Of a stretch of 64,000 bases of DNA, positions 43,636 to 52,550 are shown piece after piece (the first letter of the stretch is position 1; every line of letters starts with the position of its first letter). Made by a program: the position numbers and the translations under genes. The notes under the pieces were generated by a model that was not told the DNA's origin, made no database searches, and saw nothing but the letters and a program-made list of their open reading frames with translations. Origin of the DNA: Thermoproteota archaeon (lineage in GTDB: Archaea; Thermoproteota; Thermoprotei; Gearchaeales; Gearchaeaceae); assembly GCA_021324265.1 (NCBI GenBank), contig JAJPJK010000006.1, positions 1 through 64,000 on the forward strand, read 5' to 3'.

Positions 43636-43899
43636 ATGGTAGCTAGGCCCACTACAGTAGAGCAACTAACTCCTCTAAAGCTAATGTTCAGATGTGTGAA
43701 TGATGTAATAACAGTGTATCTAAAGGACAATACACAATATCGTGGTGTCTTGATTAGTGCTGATCAAAATATGAATTTGATTTTAGACGACGCTGAAGAG
43801 ATCAATAGTAATGGAGAGACTAAGATAAAATACGGAAAAATATTGGTTAGAGGAAATAATATTCTCTATATAAGTGTTCCGCCTACAGTTTTAATCTAA
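43636..43899 (+). CDS. LSm (Sm-like) archaeal protein
   Basis: 87 residues. Sm1 motif is VNDVITVYLKDNTQYRGVLISADQNMNLILDDAEEI and Sm2 is YGKILVRGNNILYIS. It should form a heptameric RNA-binding ring acting on U-rich RNA and tRNA precursors. It overlaps the convergent 134-residue gene by 9 bases. Confidence 0.93.
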   Translation: MVARPTTVEQLTPLKLMFRCVNDVITVYLKDNTQYRGVLISADQNMNLILDDAEEINSNGETKIKYGKILVRGNNILYISVPPTVLI

Positions 43900-44295
43900 T
43901 TCTTGGATATCGCCTTCTATTAGGATGAAATCTTCGAATATTTTGGTCAGCTCTTCTTTTACCGTTCTGCTAAAATCGCTGTATATGCACCATAAATTAA
44001 AGCCTCGTATTTTCTGAGCGCCTATCAAATAAGCGATCTCTTTTCCGAAGATCATATTGCGGTATACTTCAGCTTTAGTTAATTTTGTGATTTCTTCAGG
44101 CGCGTCTTCTAGTATACCACATTCGTATGGGAATTCATCTGGTTTGTTTTTGTATGCATAAATGACATCCCCATCTATGAATTTAACTTCAACAATCCTC
44201 CTGTTTTTATCTATTTTGTAGAATACTACTTTAATACCTCTCAGGTCCAGTGCTTTTTTAAACTGTTCCCAATCATATGTCGAGATGTATTTCAT
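43891..44295 (-). CDS. Unknown protein, 134 residues
   Basis: A compact alpha/beta sequence beginning MKYISTYDWEQFKKALDLRGIKVVFYKIDKNRRIVEVKF. No family or motif recognised. It lies downstream of the DUF460 gene with a 22-base gap, so a shared transcript is likely. Confidence 0.55.
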   Translation of the reverse strand: MKYISTYDWEQFKKALDLRGIKVVFYKIDKNRRIVEVKFIDGDVIYAYKNKPDEFPYECGILEDAPEEITKLTKAEVYRNMIFGKEIAYLIGAQKIRGFNLWCIYSDFSRTVKEELTKIFEDFILIEGDIQELD

Positions 44296-44317
44296 AACTT
44301 ACCAAAAATTTGGGACT

Positions 44318-46261
44318 TTAAATTTTCAACTTTCTATACTCTTCGAAAATCTTCAATACCTTTTCTTTATCTTTTTCAAGTTTTTTCTCGAACTCTAGAG
44401 ATTTCATTTCGATAACCTTTCTCAATTCATCTTTATTGAGAACGATAAACTTATCCAATTCCCTATACTTCAACTCTTCCAGTTTGATTATTGAAATCCC
44501 ATTTTCTTCAAGGTACTTTTTGCTAAACTCATCGATTTTTTCCTTGTAGATTATCGCTTTTGTCTTATCTTTTATTATGCTGTTCAGTTCTTTAATCTCC
44601 AGTTTGGGTATAGATCGAAAATATCTTATTTCTAAATTCATGTTTTCTTTTATAGAAGCAGGATCCTCCTCCTTTAAGATAATCGCTTTGTTATTTGTCA
44701 AGTCTTCAAATGCGCCAATCAATTCATTGAAACGTCTAGAGTAATTTTCTATTTCATTTTTTAATCTCTCATTCTCTAGTTTGAGAGCTTCTATCTTTTG
44801 CTTAAGTTTAGAGATTTCTTCATTTGTCTTTATTCGAATTCTTTCCTCTGCTTTAAGCCATTCAATTTTCTTGTTCAATTCTGTAATGACTTCTTCTTTT
44901 TCAGCGATCAAATCCTGTAAAATCTTGAACAGTCTCATCATCTCCTCAAGCTTTTTCTTTATTTTCTCCAGTTCTTCACGATTGTTCAATGTTTGTTTTC
45001 CCTCCTTAATAATTACTTCATGCATACGTCTCTTTTCGAGTTCGTCTTCTATCGTTTCTTTGATATTACGCTTGGATTTCAGGACCCTTTCAAAAATTAG
45101 TTGAGGTGATATATCCTCGATATTTAATCTCTCTAATTCTTCTTCTATTTGTTCGTAAAGGGTACGGTACTTCTTAAAAGCAAGATAAGCAGCTGCAAGG
45201 GCATCTCTCTTGTGTGTATCCAGTTTAATTTCGAATCTTCCGATTTCTCCCAAAAAGTCCTTAGACAACTTTTTCTTTTCTTCTATTTGTAAGTCCTTTT
45301 GTGGCTTCCATATTTCTGCTCCAAAATCAGAAGCTAATCTGTTAATCATTGCAGGCGTTACTGACTTGTCTGTGGCTATGATTATTGGTTTGCCTACTTT
45401 TGCTAGCTTCTCTCTTACCTCATCTAGCCCTGCATAACGTTCACTTTCAAGGAGTAGCAAATTACCCTTTATATCAAGAGCAGCTATGCCTACAGTTAAG
45501 CCAGGATCGTAACCTACTATGATGAGCCTTGATATATTGCGTATTTCTTCTTTACTCACTATCCTGCTTCTGACAACAGGCAAAATCCTAATCCTAATCC
45601 CGTATCCATCGTATGGTTTGATATATTTCCTTACTAAGTCTCTTTGTGCTTGGACGATGAAGACTCCGCCATCGCCAGTGTGTTTTGAAGGAAAGAAATC
45701 GAAGGATATATTGTTTTTAACGAGTTCATTTTTGATCTCCGCTACAGCATGTGCGATATTCATATAAATCCTTCTCTTATACCTATTCATACTCATACCT
45801 CCAGCAGCGGGTTCGGTAGCCTTGGTAACCAGTATAAAAGTTTCATCTTCTCTTAACTTGATTTTATAACCTAACCCCTTCAACGCTAATCTGGCTGCAA
45901 GTATTGCTGTTTCTAGCGGAGAAAGTTTGTTGCCAACTTCGATTCCGCATGATTTTGCAAGATTGATAAGAGTATCAGATGGATTTGTAGGATTGCCTGT
46001 CACCTGTATAAGGTTGGTTTGATCAGGCAATAAGAAGGCAAGTTTTCTTATTTCTCCCTCGTCTTTTGCCAATTCAAAAATATTATCAGTAGCAAGCACG
46101 TCAGGCTTAAATTTCCTTACATATTTGAGCAATTCTTTAAAGCTAACCTTCTCTGCAGTGTAGATAATTCTATCCTCATTGAGATATGCTATAGAATAAG
46201 AGACTGTTTCTCTTGATTGCGATGGGTTAATATCCGCGCCTAATGCAGTTTTAAGTATCAC
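44318..46261 (-). CDS. DUF460 protein: RuvC-like nuclease fold with coiled coil
   Basis: 647 residues. The N-terminal half (about 1-240) leads into an RNase H/RuvC-like core around 245-370 with LIIVGYDPGLTVGIAALDIKGNLLLLESERY. Metal-binding Asp candidates lie in that core, and KRDALAAAYLAFKKY supplies another. A coiled coil covers about 380-520. A short C-terminal domain follows. DUF460 is archaeal and of unknown function; Holliday junction resolvase-like activity is a prediction. Start GTG 46261 has a plausible TATA element about 25 bases upstream. Confidence 0.75.
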   Translation of the reverse strand: MILKTALGADINPSQSRETVSYSIAYLNEDRIIYTAEKVSFKELLKYVRKFKPDVLATDNIFELAKDEGEIRKLAFLLPDQTNLIQVTGNPTNPSDTLINLAKSCGIEVGNKLSPLETAILAARLALKGLGYKIKLREDETFILVTKATEPAAGGMSMNRYKRRIYMNIAHAVAEIKNELVKNNISFDFFPSKHTGDGGVFIVQAQRDLVRKYIKPYDGYGIRIRILPVVRSRIVSKEEIRNISRLIIVGYDPGLTVGIAALDIKGNLLLLESERYAGLDEVREKLAKVGKPIIIATDKSVTPAMINRLASDFGAEIWKPQKDLQIEEKKKLSKDFLGEIGRFEIKLDTHKRDALAAAYLAFKKYRTLYEQIEEELERLNIEDISPQLIFERVLKSKRNIKETIEDELEKRRMHEVIIKEGKQTLNNREELEKIKKKLEEMMRLFKILQDLIAEKEEVITELNKKIEWLKAEERIRIKTNEEISKLKQKIEALKLENERLKNEIENYSRRFNELIGAFEDLTNNKAIILKEEDPASIKENMNLEIRYFRSIPKLEIKELNSIIKDKTKAIIYKEKIDEFSKKYLEENGISIIKLEELKYRELDKFIVLNKDELRKVIEMKSLEFEKKLEKDKEKVLKIFEEYRKLKI

Positions 46262-46292
46262 TAAATAAAAAACGCGTGATTGAAAAATAAGC

Positions 46293-47165
46293 TTAAAGCA
46301 CTTTATTCAATAAAGCAGGTATATCGTCTAGAAAGTCTGCTACGGGTATGTTAGCTTTTTTAAAGCTATTTATTTTGGATTCTGCGCTCCCAACGCCCAT
46401 CGAAACTATAGCACCAGCATGTCCCATTCTCTTGCCTTCTGGTGCAGATCTTCCGGCTATGAATGCTACCACAGGCTTTTTACTATTCAATTTTGAATAG
46501 AACTCAGAAAATCTTTCTTCCATATCACCTCCTATTTCTCCTATAACGACGACAGCATCGGTTGCCTTGTCTTCAAGGAACATCGTATAAATCTCTATAA
46601 AATCAGTTCCTATAATTGCGTCCCCACCTATTCCAACTGCTGTGCTTATTCCGTAGCCTTTTCTGGCAAGCCTGTAAGCTACTTCATAAGTTAGTGTGCC
46701 GCTTCTGGAAATCAGACCTATATGTCCTTGCTTGAATAGATGAGCTGGCATGATCCCTACTTTAGAATAGGGCGGAGATATTATTCCTGGGCAATTAGGA
46801 CCTATTATCTTTGCGTTTCTTGCTCTTGCATAATTAACAAAGAACATTTCATCATGCATTGGAACCCTTTCGGTGATAACTACGATCAATTTCAATCCTG
46901 CGTCTACAGCTTCTATGACTGCATCCTGTGCAAATGGTGCAGGAACGAATACTATCGAGGTATTTATATCTGGGTAATCCTTAATCGCTTCAAAAACAGT
47001 ATCGTAAACAGGTACGTCGTAGATCTTTTGCCCTCCTTTTCCAGGCGTTACTCCCGCGAGTATCTTAGTACCATATTCTTTCATTAACTTTGTATGAAAA
47101 GATCCTTGCTTACCTGTGATTCCTTGAACAAGCACTTTTGTATTCGAATCAATCAGTATGGCCAT
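46293..47165 (-). CDS. sucD: Succinyl-CoA synthetase alpha subunit (ADP-forming)
   Basis: 290 residues. CoA-binding domain with VQGITGKQGSFHTKLMKEYGT, a conserved GPNCPGIISP loop, and the catalytic phosphohistidine in RMGHAGAIVSMGVGS near residue 250. It interconverts succinyl-CoA and succinate with nucleotide phosphorylation. It follows sucC by one base between stop and ATG. Substrate could extend to other acyl-CoA. Confidence 0.92.
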   Translation of the reverse strand: MAILIDSNTKVLVQGITGKQGSFHTKLMKEYGTKILAGVTPGKGGQKIYDVPVYDTVFEAIKDYPDINTSIVFVPAPFAQDAVIEAVDAGLKLIVVITERVPMHDEMFFVNYARARNAKIIGPNCPGIISPPYSKVGIMPAHLFKQGHIGLISRSGTLTYEVAYRLARKGYGISTAVGIGGDAIIGTDFIEIYTMFLEDKATDAVVVIGEIGGDMEERFSEFYSKLNSKKPVVAFIAGRSAPEGKRMGHAGAIVSMGVGSAESKINSFKKANIPVADFLDDIPALLNKVL

Positions 47166-47166
47166 A

Positions 47167-48279
47167 TCACTTAACAGATTCTACAATTTCTTTTGCAGCT
47201 TCTTCCATGCTTTCATGTAGTTTAATTCCTTCTTTAGCTAAAATAGCTCTTCCTTCTTCTTCATTTGTACCCATCATCCTAATGCTTATCTTTTTATTTG
47301 TCTTAAATTCCTTCAATGCCTTAACAATTCCTTGGGCAACTTCATCGCACCTCGTTATTCCTCCTAATATATTAATGAATATTCCTTTAGTCCTAGGATG
47401 CTTAAGCTGAATCATTAGTGCGTTATATACAACATCTGCGCTTGCTCCTCCACCTATATCTAAGAAATTTGCCGGTCTTCCACCAAACAACTGAACGACA
47501 TCCATGGTACTCATGGTCAAGCCTGCTCCATTACTTATTATTCCTATATCTCCATCGCTTTCAACATAACTAAATCCCTTTTCAAGAGCGATAATTTCAA
47601 ATTCATTTAATTCTTTATCAGCTCTACTTCTGAAGTCTTTTTGTCTGAATAAAGATGAATCATCTATTGTCATCTTTGCGTCGACAGCTATTAGTTCATC
47701 TTTGTCATCTATTGCCAATGGGTTAATTTCAAGTAATTCGCAGTCGTAGGTTTTGAAGATTTTATACATTTTGTTCAACAATTCAGCGATATCCGCTCTA
47801 CCAAAGAATTTCTCTATTCGTCTAAGGTGGAATTCTCTTAAGCCTGTTAAAGGATCGATCCTCATTCTGAATATCTTTGAAGGATCCATCTTAGCAATTT
47901 CTTCTATTTCCACACCTCCCTCTTTTGAGGCAAGTACTACTGGCGCTTTATTATTCCTATCTACGATGATCGAGAGATACAGTTCCTTCTTTATCTCAGC
48001 AGATCTTCCAACAAGTACACTCTCAACCTTTATACCTTTTATTTCCATTCCCAATATTTTTCTTGTTTTTTCCACCAATTCTGAATCATTGTTAGCGAAT
48101 TGGACACCACCAGCTTTACCTCGACCTCCGACCAAAACTTGAGCTTTTATGACTATGGGGTATCCTATGCTTTTAGCTATTGCTAGTGCTTCATCGACGT
48201 TCTTCGCTACCCCAAAGGGTGGGACATTTATCTGGAATTTCTTAAATATTTCCTTTGCTTCATACTCGAAAAGTCTCAT
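47167..48279 (-). CDS. sucC: Succinyl-CoA synthetase beta subunit (ADP-forming)
   Basis: 370 residues: ATP-grasp domain at the N-terminus (MRLFEYEAKEIFKKF, VLVGGRGKAGGVQFANND) and the C-terminal ligase domain with NGAGLTMSTMDVVQLFGGRPANFLDIGGGA and GIFINILGGITRCDEVA. It pairs with sucD immediately downstream. No other TCA-cycle gene is in the window. Confidence 0.92.
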   Translation of the reverse strand: MRLFEYEAKEIFKKFQINVPPFGVAKNVDEALAIAKSIGYPIVIKAQVLVGGRGKAGGVQFANNDSELVEKTRKILGMEIKGIKVESVLVGRSAEIKKELYLSIIVDRNNKAPVVLASKEGGVEIEEIAKMDPSKIFRMRIDPLTGLREFHLRRIEKFFGRADIAELLNKMYKIFKTYDCELLEINPLAIDDKDELIAVDAKMTIDDSSLFRQKDFRSRADKELNEFEIIALEKGFSYVESDGDIGIISNGAGLTMSTMDVVQLFGGRPANFLDIGGGASADVVYNALMIQLKHPRTKGIFINILGGITRCDEVAQGIVKALKEFKTNKKISIRMMGTNEEEGRAILAKEGIKLHESMEEAAKEIVESVK

Positions 48280-48317
48280 TAGCTAATTTAAATTCTAAGA
48301 AGTTTTAATTCTTTAGC

Positions 48318-48980
48318 ATGCTGATCAGTTTTGATTATCACATCCACTCCTGTTATTCTTATGATTCATTAAACAGGCCTGAGGATATACTCAGAGTTGA
48401 ATTGAAAAAAGGTGTGAAATCGCTTTCCATTACTGATCATAACACGATAAAGGGTTCTCTCATAGCTAAGAAATTGGCAAAAAAGTATGACATCATAGTG
48501 GTTACAGGCATCGAGCTTTATACTAACATGGGGGATCTAATCATCTTAGGTTGTGAAGAAGAAATTAAGAACAAAGATTTTTTTGAGGTATTAGATATCG
48601 CGAATTCAAGCGATTGGGTTACAATTCTTCCTCATCCTTATGTAAGGCATGTGATTGATACCGATTTTTTAAAAGCTATTAAAGGAAAAGTCACAGCGAT
48701 AGAAATTTTTAATTCACGGGCATCTTTTGCGACCAACACTAAAGCCTATAAGTTGGCTAAAGCTTTGAATAAACCAGGAACCGCTGGTAGCGATGCGCAT
48801 TTACTTAAAGAGCTTGGCAATGGATTAAATTTTGTTTATATTGAAAAATTCGACGAAGATAGTTTAATGAAAAGCTTAAAAAAAGGGCTGATCAAAATTA
48901 GACCGAAGTATTCCAATCCTCTTTATCATGTTGCATCAGCTATAATACAGATTCCAAAAAGGTTTGCAATGCATATTTAA
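48318..48980 (+). CDS. PHP domain metal-dependent phosphoesterase
   Basis: 220 residues with PHP motifs: DYHIHSCYSYDS, SITDHNTIKG, VVTGIELYTNMG, LPHPYV and AGSDAHLLKELG. Single-domain PHP proteins hydrolyse phosphate esters or short nucleotides; the archaeal ones include 3',5'-nucleoside phosphatases. Substrate unknown. It is divergent from sucC with a 38-base gap. Confidence 0.85.
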   Translation: MLISFDYHIHSCYSYDSLNRPEDILRVELKKGVKSLSITDHNTIKGSLIAKKLAKKYDIIVVTGIELYTNMGDLIILGCEEEIKNKDFFEVLDIANSSDWVTILPHPYVRHVIDTDFLKAIKGKVTAIEIFNSRASFATNTKAYKLAKALNKPGTAGSDAHLLKELGNGLNFVYIEKFDEDSLMKSLKKGLIKIRPKYSNPLYHVASAIIQIPKRFAMHI

Positions 48981-49031
48981 AATTCGTTACCGACCATTTT
49001 TCTATAAGTTAACTTTGGGTTTCCGTTAACA

Positions 49032-49045
49032 AAATTTAAATTTTC
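49032..49045. promoter_or_regulatory. Palindromic AT element before the flippase gene
   Basis: The 14-base string AAAATTTAAATTTT is its own reverse complement and lies about 30-40 bases before ATG 49074. It probably supplies the TATA element. The rest of the 93-base gap shows nothing notable apart from two GTTAAC words. Confidence 0.35.
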
Positions 49046-49073
49046 TCAAGCATACAATAGTATAGCCAATTTG

Positions 49074-50708
49074 ATGAGTATCGAAAATTCAAGTAAGGAA
49101 AATATAGGAGGCGCGCTGCGTTCCTCATCTTTGGTAATGATTCAATTCGTGGTCCTTAATCTTGCGGGGATCGCATATATTGCGACCGCAGCACGTTTTC
49201 TTTCAAAATATGATATGGGTCTCCTCTTAGTAGCTAGCGTGATCGTTAACTTATTTACGACGCTATTTTCTCTAGCGTTTAACTATACTGCATCTAAGTA
49301 TATCGCTGATTTATTAAGCGGGAATAGGAAAGATATCGCAATATCACTCGCGAAACTAATAGCTATCCTTGGCCTATGTTGCTCACTTGTATCATTGGGA
49401 ATAGGATATTTAGTTACTTACCTCGTATTGATGCCTTTTAGTATTCCGAGCATGTATACTTTATTGGTAACGCTAGATGGAGCGATAAATTCTTTGCTTT
49501 TCTTTTTTTATGGAATATTGTTCGGTTTTTTTGAGTTCAAAAAAGGCGTATTAGCTTTTTCATTCGCCAGTGGTTCAAGATATCTTTTGTCTATGATTGC
49601 GATTTTACTAGGTTATGGAGTAGTAGATGTACTTGAGCTTTGGGTTCTAGGTGATTTTTTGGGTTTACTCTTATTCATAATTTTTTCAAAGGATATTATT
49701 ATTTCAAAATCAGTTTTTAATAAGCAAGTATTTAGTTTGCTAAAAGATTCGATTAAATTCTCATTCCCCTTATATATTTCATCTATAATATCTTATGTTT
49801 ATTTATATATAGATAGATACCTAATACTTTATAATGTTGGTCTAAGTAATTATGCATTATATGGAACAGCAATCACAGCAAGCCTTATACTTATGAATCT
49901 TCCTCAACTAATTACGAATGCTCTCTTGCCTTATTTCTCTTATACCCTTTCAGAAAATAAAAGCGAATTTACTTTAATGGTGAGTTCGACAATAAGGATA
50001 ATTTGTACGACTCTTGCTCCCTTTTTAATAGCTCTAGCAATGCTATCAGAGCCAATAATGTACATTTTCGCGGGCCCAAAGTACTTAGATGGTTGGTTCA
50101 TTTTTTTCATAGTTACACTGGCAATAGGAATAACTTTCCCAGTTGCTTCGTTGACATCAGCTCTACTAGCGCTTAATAAGTCAAATGTAGTACTCTATGC
50201 CAATATTGTTTCGATAATAATAGGAGCTATAGTCACACAAGTTTTATATGAGTTTTATGGAATTAATGGCGCTGCAATGGGAAGGGCATTGTTATTCGTT
50301 GTGAGTTTCCTTTTTATATCGTCATGGTTTTATTTAAGAGAGCGAGATGCGTACAATATTTCATTTCATATAAAGACTTCATTAACTTCAATTTTTATAT
50401 TTTCACCATTGATACTTTTTGATATATTCGCAATTAAATTAAATATATATATGATTATTTTCTTATTGGTCGTAAGTTCATTATTTTATATTTATATTTT
50501 AACAAGATATAAATTATTAAATGAATCCGATATTCAAAATCTATCCTTAATTTTCCCTGACTTCATAGGGAACTATGTATACAAGTTGTTATCAAGAATT
50601 TTGAAACCTAAGCGTGTAAAGCAGTTACCATTTAATCAGAACTTAAGATATATTGTGCCCCCCTCTAATATGTACATTCATGTTTACATAAAGACCCATA
50701 TGCAGTGA
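49074..50708 (+). CDS. Polysaccharide/lipid-linked oligosaccharide flippase (Wzx/MATE superfamily)
   Basis: 544 residues with about 14 membrane segments. The N-terminal GGALRSSSLVMIQFVVLNLAGIAYIATAARFLSKYDMGLLLVASVIVN is typical of PST/Wzx exporters. It should flip lipid-linked glycans across the membrane for N-glycosylation or envelope assembly. It overlaps the glycosyltransferase gene by GTGA, and that neighbour supports the glycan role. TTG 49071 is also possible. Confidence 0.8.
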   Translation: MSIENSSKENIGGALRSSSLVMIQFVVLNLAGIAYIATAARFLSKYDMGLLLVASVIVNLFTTLFSLAFNYTASKYIADLLSGNRKDIAISLAKLIAILGLCCSLVSLGIGYLVTYLVLMPFSIPSMYTLLVTLDGAINSLLFFFYGILFGFFEFKKGVLAFSFASGSRYLLSMIAILLGYGVVDVLELWVLGDFLGLLLFIIFSKDIIISKSVFNKQVFSLLKDSIKFSFPLYISSIISYVYLYIDRYLILYNVGLSNYALYGTAITASLILMNLPQLITNALLPYFSYTLSENKSEFTLMVSSTIRIICTTLAPFLIALAMLSEPIMYIFAGPKYLDGWFIFFIVTLAIGITFPVASLTSALLALNKSNVVLYANIVSIIIGAIVTQVLYEFYGINGAAMGRALLFVVSFLFISSWFYLRERDAYNISFHIKTSLTSIFIFSPLILFDIFAIKLNIYMIIFLLVVSSLFYIYILTRYKLLNESDIQNLSLIFPDFIGNYVYKLLSRILKPKRVKQLPFNQNLRYIVPPSNMYIHVYIKTHMQ

Positions 50709-51415
50709 AGAAAGTCTCTATAATAATTCCTACTTATAATGAAAGGGAAAATATAAGTAAGCTTTTGGACATGATCCTAAAAGAAGATTTTGTAGAAGAA
50801 GTTATCGTAGTCGATGATGGTAGCAAGGATGGCACAATGGAAGTTGTTGAGAAATATACGGTAAAGGATAGAAGAGTTAAACTTCTGGAAAGAAGAAAAA
50901 AATTAGGTTTAGGGAGTGCATACAGAGAGGGTATTAAATTCGTAACATGTGATTGGTTTTTTACAATGGACGCGGATCTGAGTCATGACCCTCGTCAAAT
51001 AAAGGATTTCCTTGAACAAATACAGCATGCGGATATACTGATTGGGAGCAGACATGTTAGAGGTTCTTTAATTATAGGATGGAGTTTATATAGGTTCTTA
51101 ACCCATTTAATTGCCAATTTTCTCGCAAGAACTCTGCTGGGATTAAATTGTAAAGACGTTACTTCCGGATATAGGCTTTACAATACTAAAAAAGCTAGAT
51201 CTATTTTTCCTTTGTTGAAAGGGGATCGGTTTAATTTCCAAATAGAGGTTTTGTTCTATGCAGAGAGGCTAGGTCTGAAGATCAAGGAAATTCCGATCAT
51301 CTTTGTAGATAGGAAACTGGGAAAATCGAAATTCAACTTCTCTGAGACAATGCATTTCTTCAGAATCTTGATATATTTGTTAGCCCTAAAGTTTAAATTA
51401 CCTCGGCGCGCTTGA
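50705..51415 (+). CDS. GT2 glycosyltransferase, dolichyl-phosphate mannose/glucose synthase type
   Basis: 236 residues, GT-A fold. IIPTYNERENISKLL, IVVDDGSKDGTM, TMDADLSHDPRQI (D-x-D metal site) and DVTSGYRLYNTKKA, plus VDRKLGKSKFNF near the C-terminus. It makes polyprenyl-phosphate sugars used outside the membrane by GT-C enzymes such as the one at 70. There is no C-terminal membrane domain, so it is the soluble catalytic type. Coupled to the flippase; overlaps egsA by 23 bases at the 3' end. Confidence 0.85.
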   Translation: MKKVSIIIPTYNERENISKLLDMILKEDFVEEVIVVDDGSKDGTMEVVEKYTVKDRRVKLLERRKKLGLGSAYREGIKFVTCDWFFTMDADLSHDPRQIKDFLEQIQHADILIGSRHVRGSLIIGWSLYRFLTHLIANFLARTLLGLNCKDVTSGYRLYNTKKARSIFPLLKGDRFNFQIEVLFYAERLGLKIKEIPIIFVDRKLGKSKFNFSETMHFFRILIYLLALKFKLPRRA

Positions 51416-52490
51416 GCAATTTCTCGGCTGCATTGTATGATATATCAGCATCACCTAAAATGGTGTATCTATCTCGTCTTATCTTGTTACTCATCATAAG
51501 CGCCTTTATAAGATATTCTCTATCTATTCCTAATTCTTTTGCATTTGTTGCAGCCCCGACTTTCTTGAGCAAGTCTCTTATCTTTTTGTGATTTAGACCA
51601 TGTAGCTGACTCATCACAATTGTTCCAATACCTACTTGGATCCCATGAAGTTCTGCCTTAAAACCATATTCTTCTGATAAAATGTCTAGCGCGTGACTGA
51701 AGAGATGCTCAGAACCACTCGCAGGTCTTGAAGATCCTGCCACGCTAATACCGATACCGCTTCCTATCAACGCCTTTAATATTATTGATATTGATCTTTC
51801 GTCAAATTTAGCAATTTCATTTATGTTGTCTTCTATTAACCTAGCGCTCATCAATGCCATGGAAGCTGCATATTCACTATATTCTTCATTTCTAAGCATG
51901 TATGCCAGTTCCCAATCTTTAACAGCAGTCTTCTTAGCTAACAAGTCTCCCACACCAGCTACTAAGCTTTTTTTTGGGCAATTTTTAATGAAGTTAATAT
52001 CCGCAACTATTGCTACAGGAGCCTTTAACTCCATTTTTAGATCAAACTTCTTCCTTAAATAGAGATTTAACACAAAAGAAATGACTGGCGAAGAAAGCCC
52101 ATCGTGTGAAGCATTTGTGGGTACGCTTATGAGTCGCTTGTTGGTTATTGAAGCCAAAAGCTTTGCTGAATCAATTGCTTTACCTCCACCTACACCTAAA
52201 ATTATTTTTGGGTCAGAATCTTTGACTTTATGTATCATTTCAGGTAAATTATCTACGAAATTTCTCATACTCTCTATTTCCATCGTCTCTGCCTCGATTC
52301 CTTCACTTTCTAGCAAAGGTTTCACAGAATCATTGCTTATCGATGCGGTTTCTCCTTTACCTGAAATCAATAATATGTTACCCTTGGATAATGCCAGATG
52401 ATGAAATATCAACGGTAGTTCTTTAATTACGTTTGGGCCCGTATATACATAGCGAGGCAGTATAATCTTATTGAAGCCGATGCCATTCAC
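51393..52490 (-). CDS. egsA: sn-Glycerol-1-phosphate dehydrogenase
   Basis: 365 residues. GVGGGKAIDSAKLLA binds the nucleotide and SVPTNASHDGLSSP follows. Zinc ligands lie in SEHLFSHALD and ELHGIQVG. It reduces dihydroxyacetone phosphate to glycerol 1-phosphate, the backbone of archaeal ether lipids, and so supports an archaeal assignment. Start is GTG 52490. The promoter is shared with apgM through a palindromic TATA at 52520-52533. Confidence 0.93.
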   Translation of the reverse strand: MNGIGFNKIILPRYVYTGPNVIKELPLIFHHLALSKGNILLISGKGETASISNDSVKPLLESEGIEAETMEIESMRNFVDNLPEMIHKVKDSDPKIILGVGGGKAIDSAKLLASITNKRLISVPTNASHDGLSSPVISFVLNLYLRKKFDLKMELKAPVAIVADINFIKNCPKKSLVAGVGDLLAKKTAVKDWELAYMLRNEEYSEYAASMALMSARLIEDNINEIAKFDERSISIILKALIGSGIGISVAGSSRPASGSEHLFSHALDILSEEYGFKAELHGIQVGIGTIVMSQLHGLNHKKIRDLLKKVGAATNAKELGIDREYLIKALMMSNKIRRDRYTILGDADISYNAAEKLLKRAEVI

Positions 52491-52519
52491 CTACTAAACT
52501 ATATTGTTTTTGTAATGAT

Positions 52520-52533
52520 AAATTTATAAATTT
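52520..52533. promoter_or_regulatory. Palindromic bidirectional TATA between egsA and apgM
   Basis: AAATTTATAAATTT is a perfect palindrome around TTTATAAA. Its centre lies 25 bases before the apgM GTG at 52551 and about 36 bases before the egsA GTG at 52490. It is the only TATA-like element in the 60-base gap, so it may drive both genes. Confidence 0.55.
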
Positions 52534-52550
52534 CGGAAGAAGTTCTCTGT

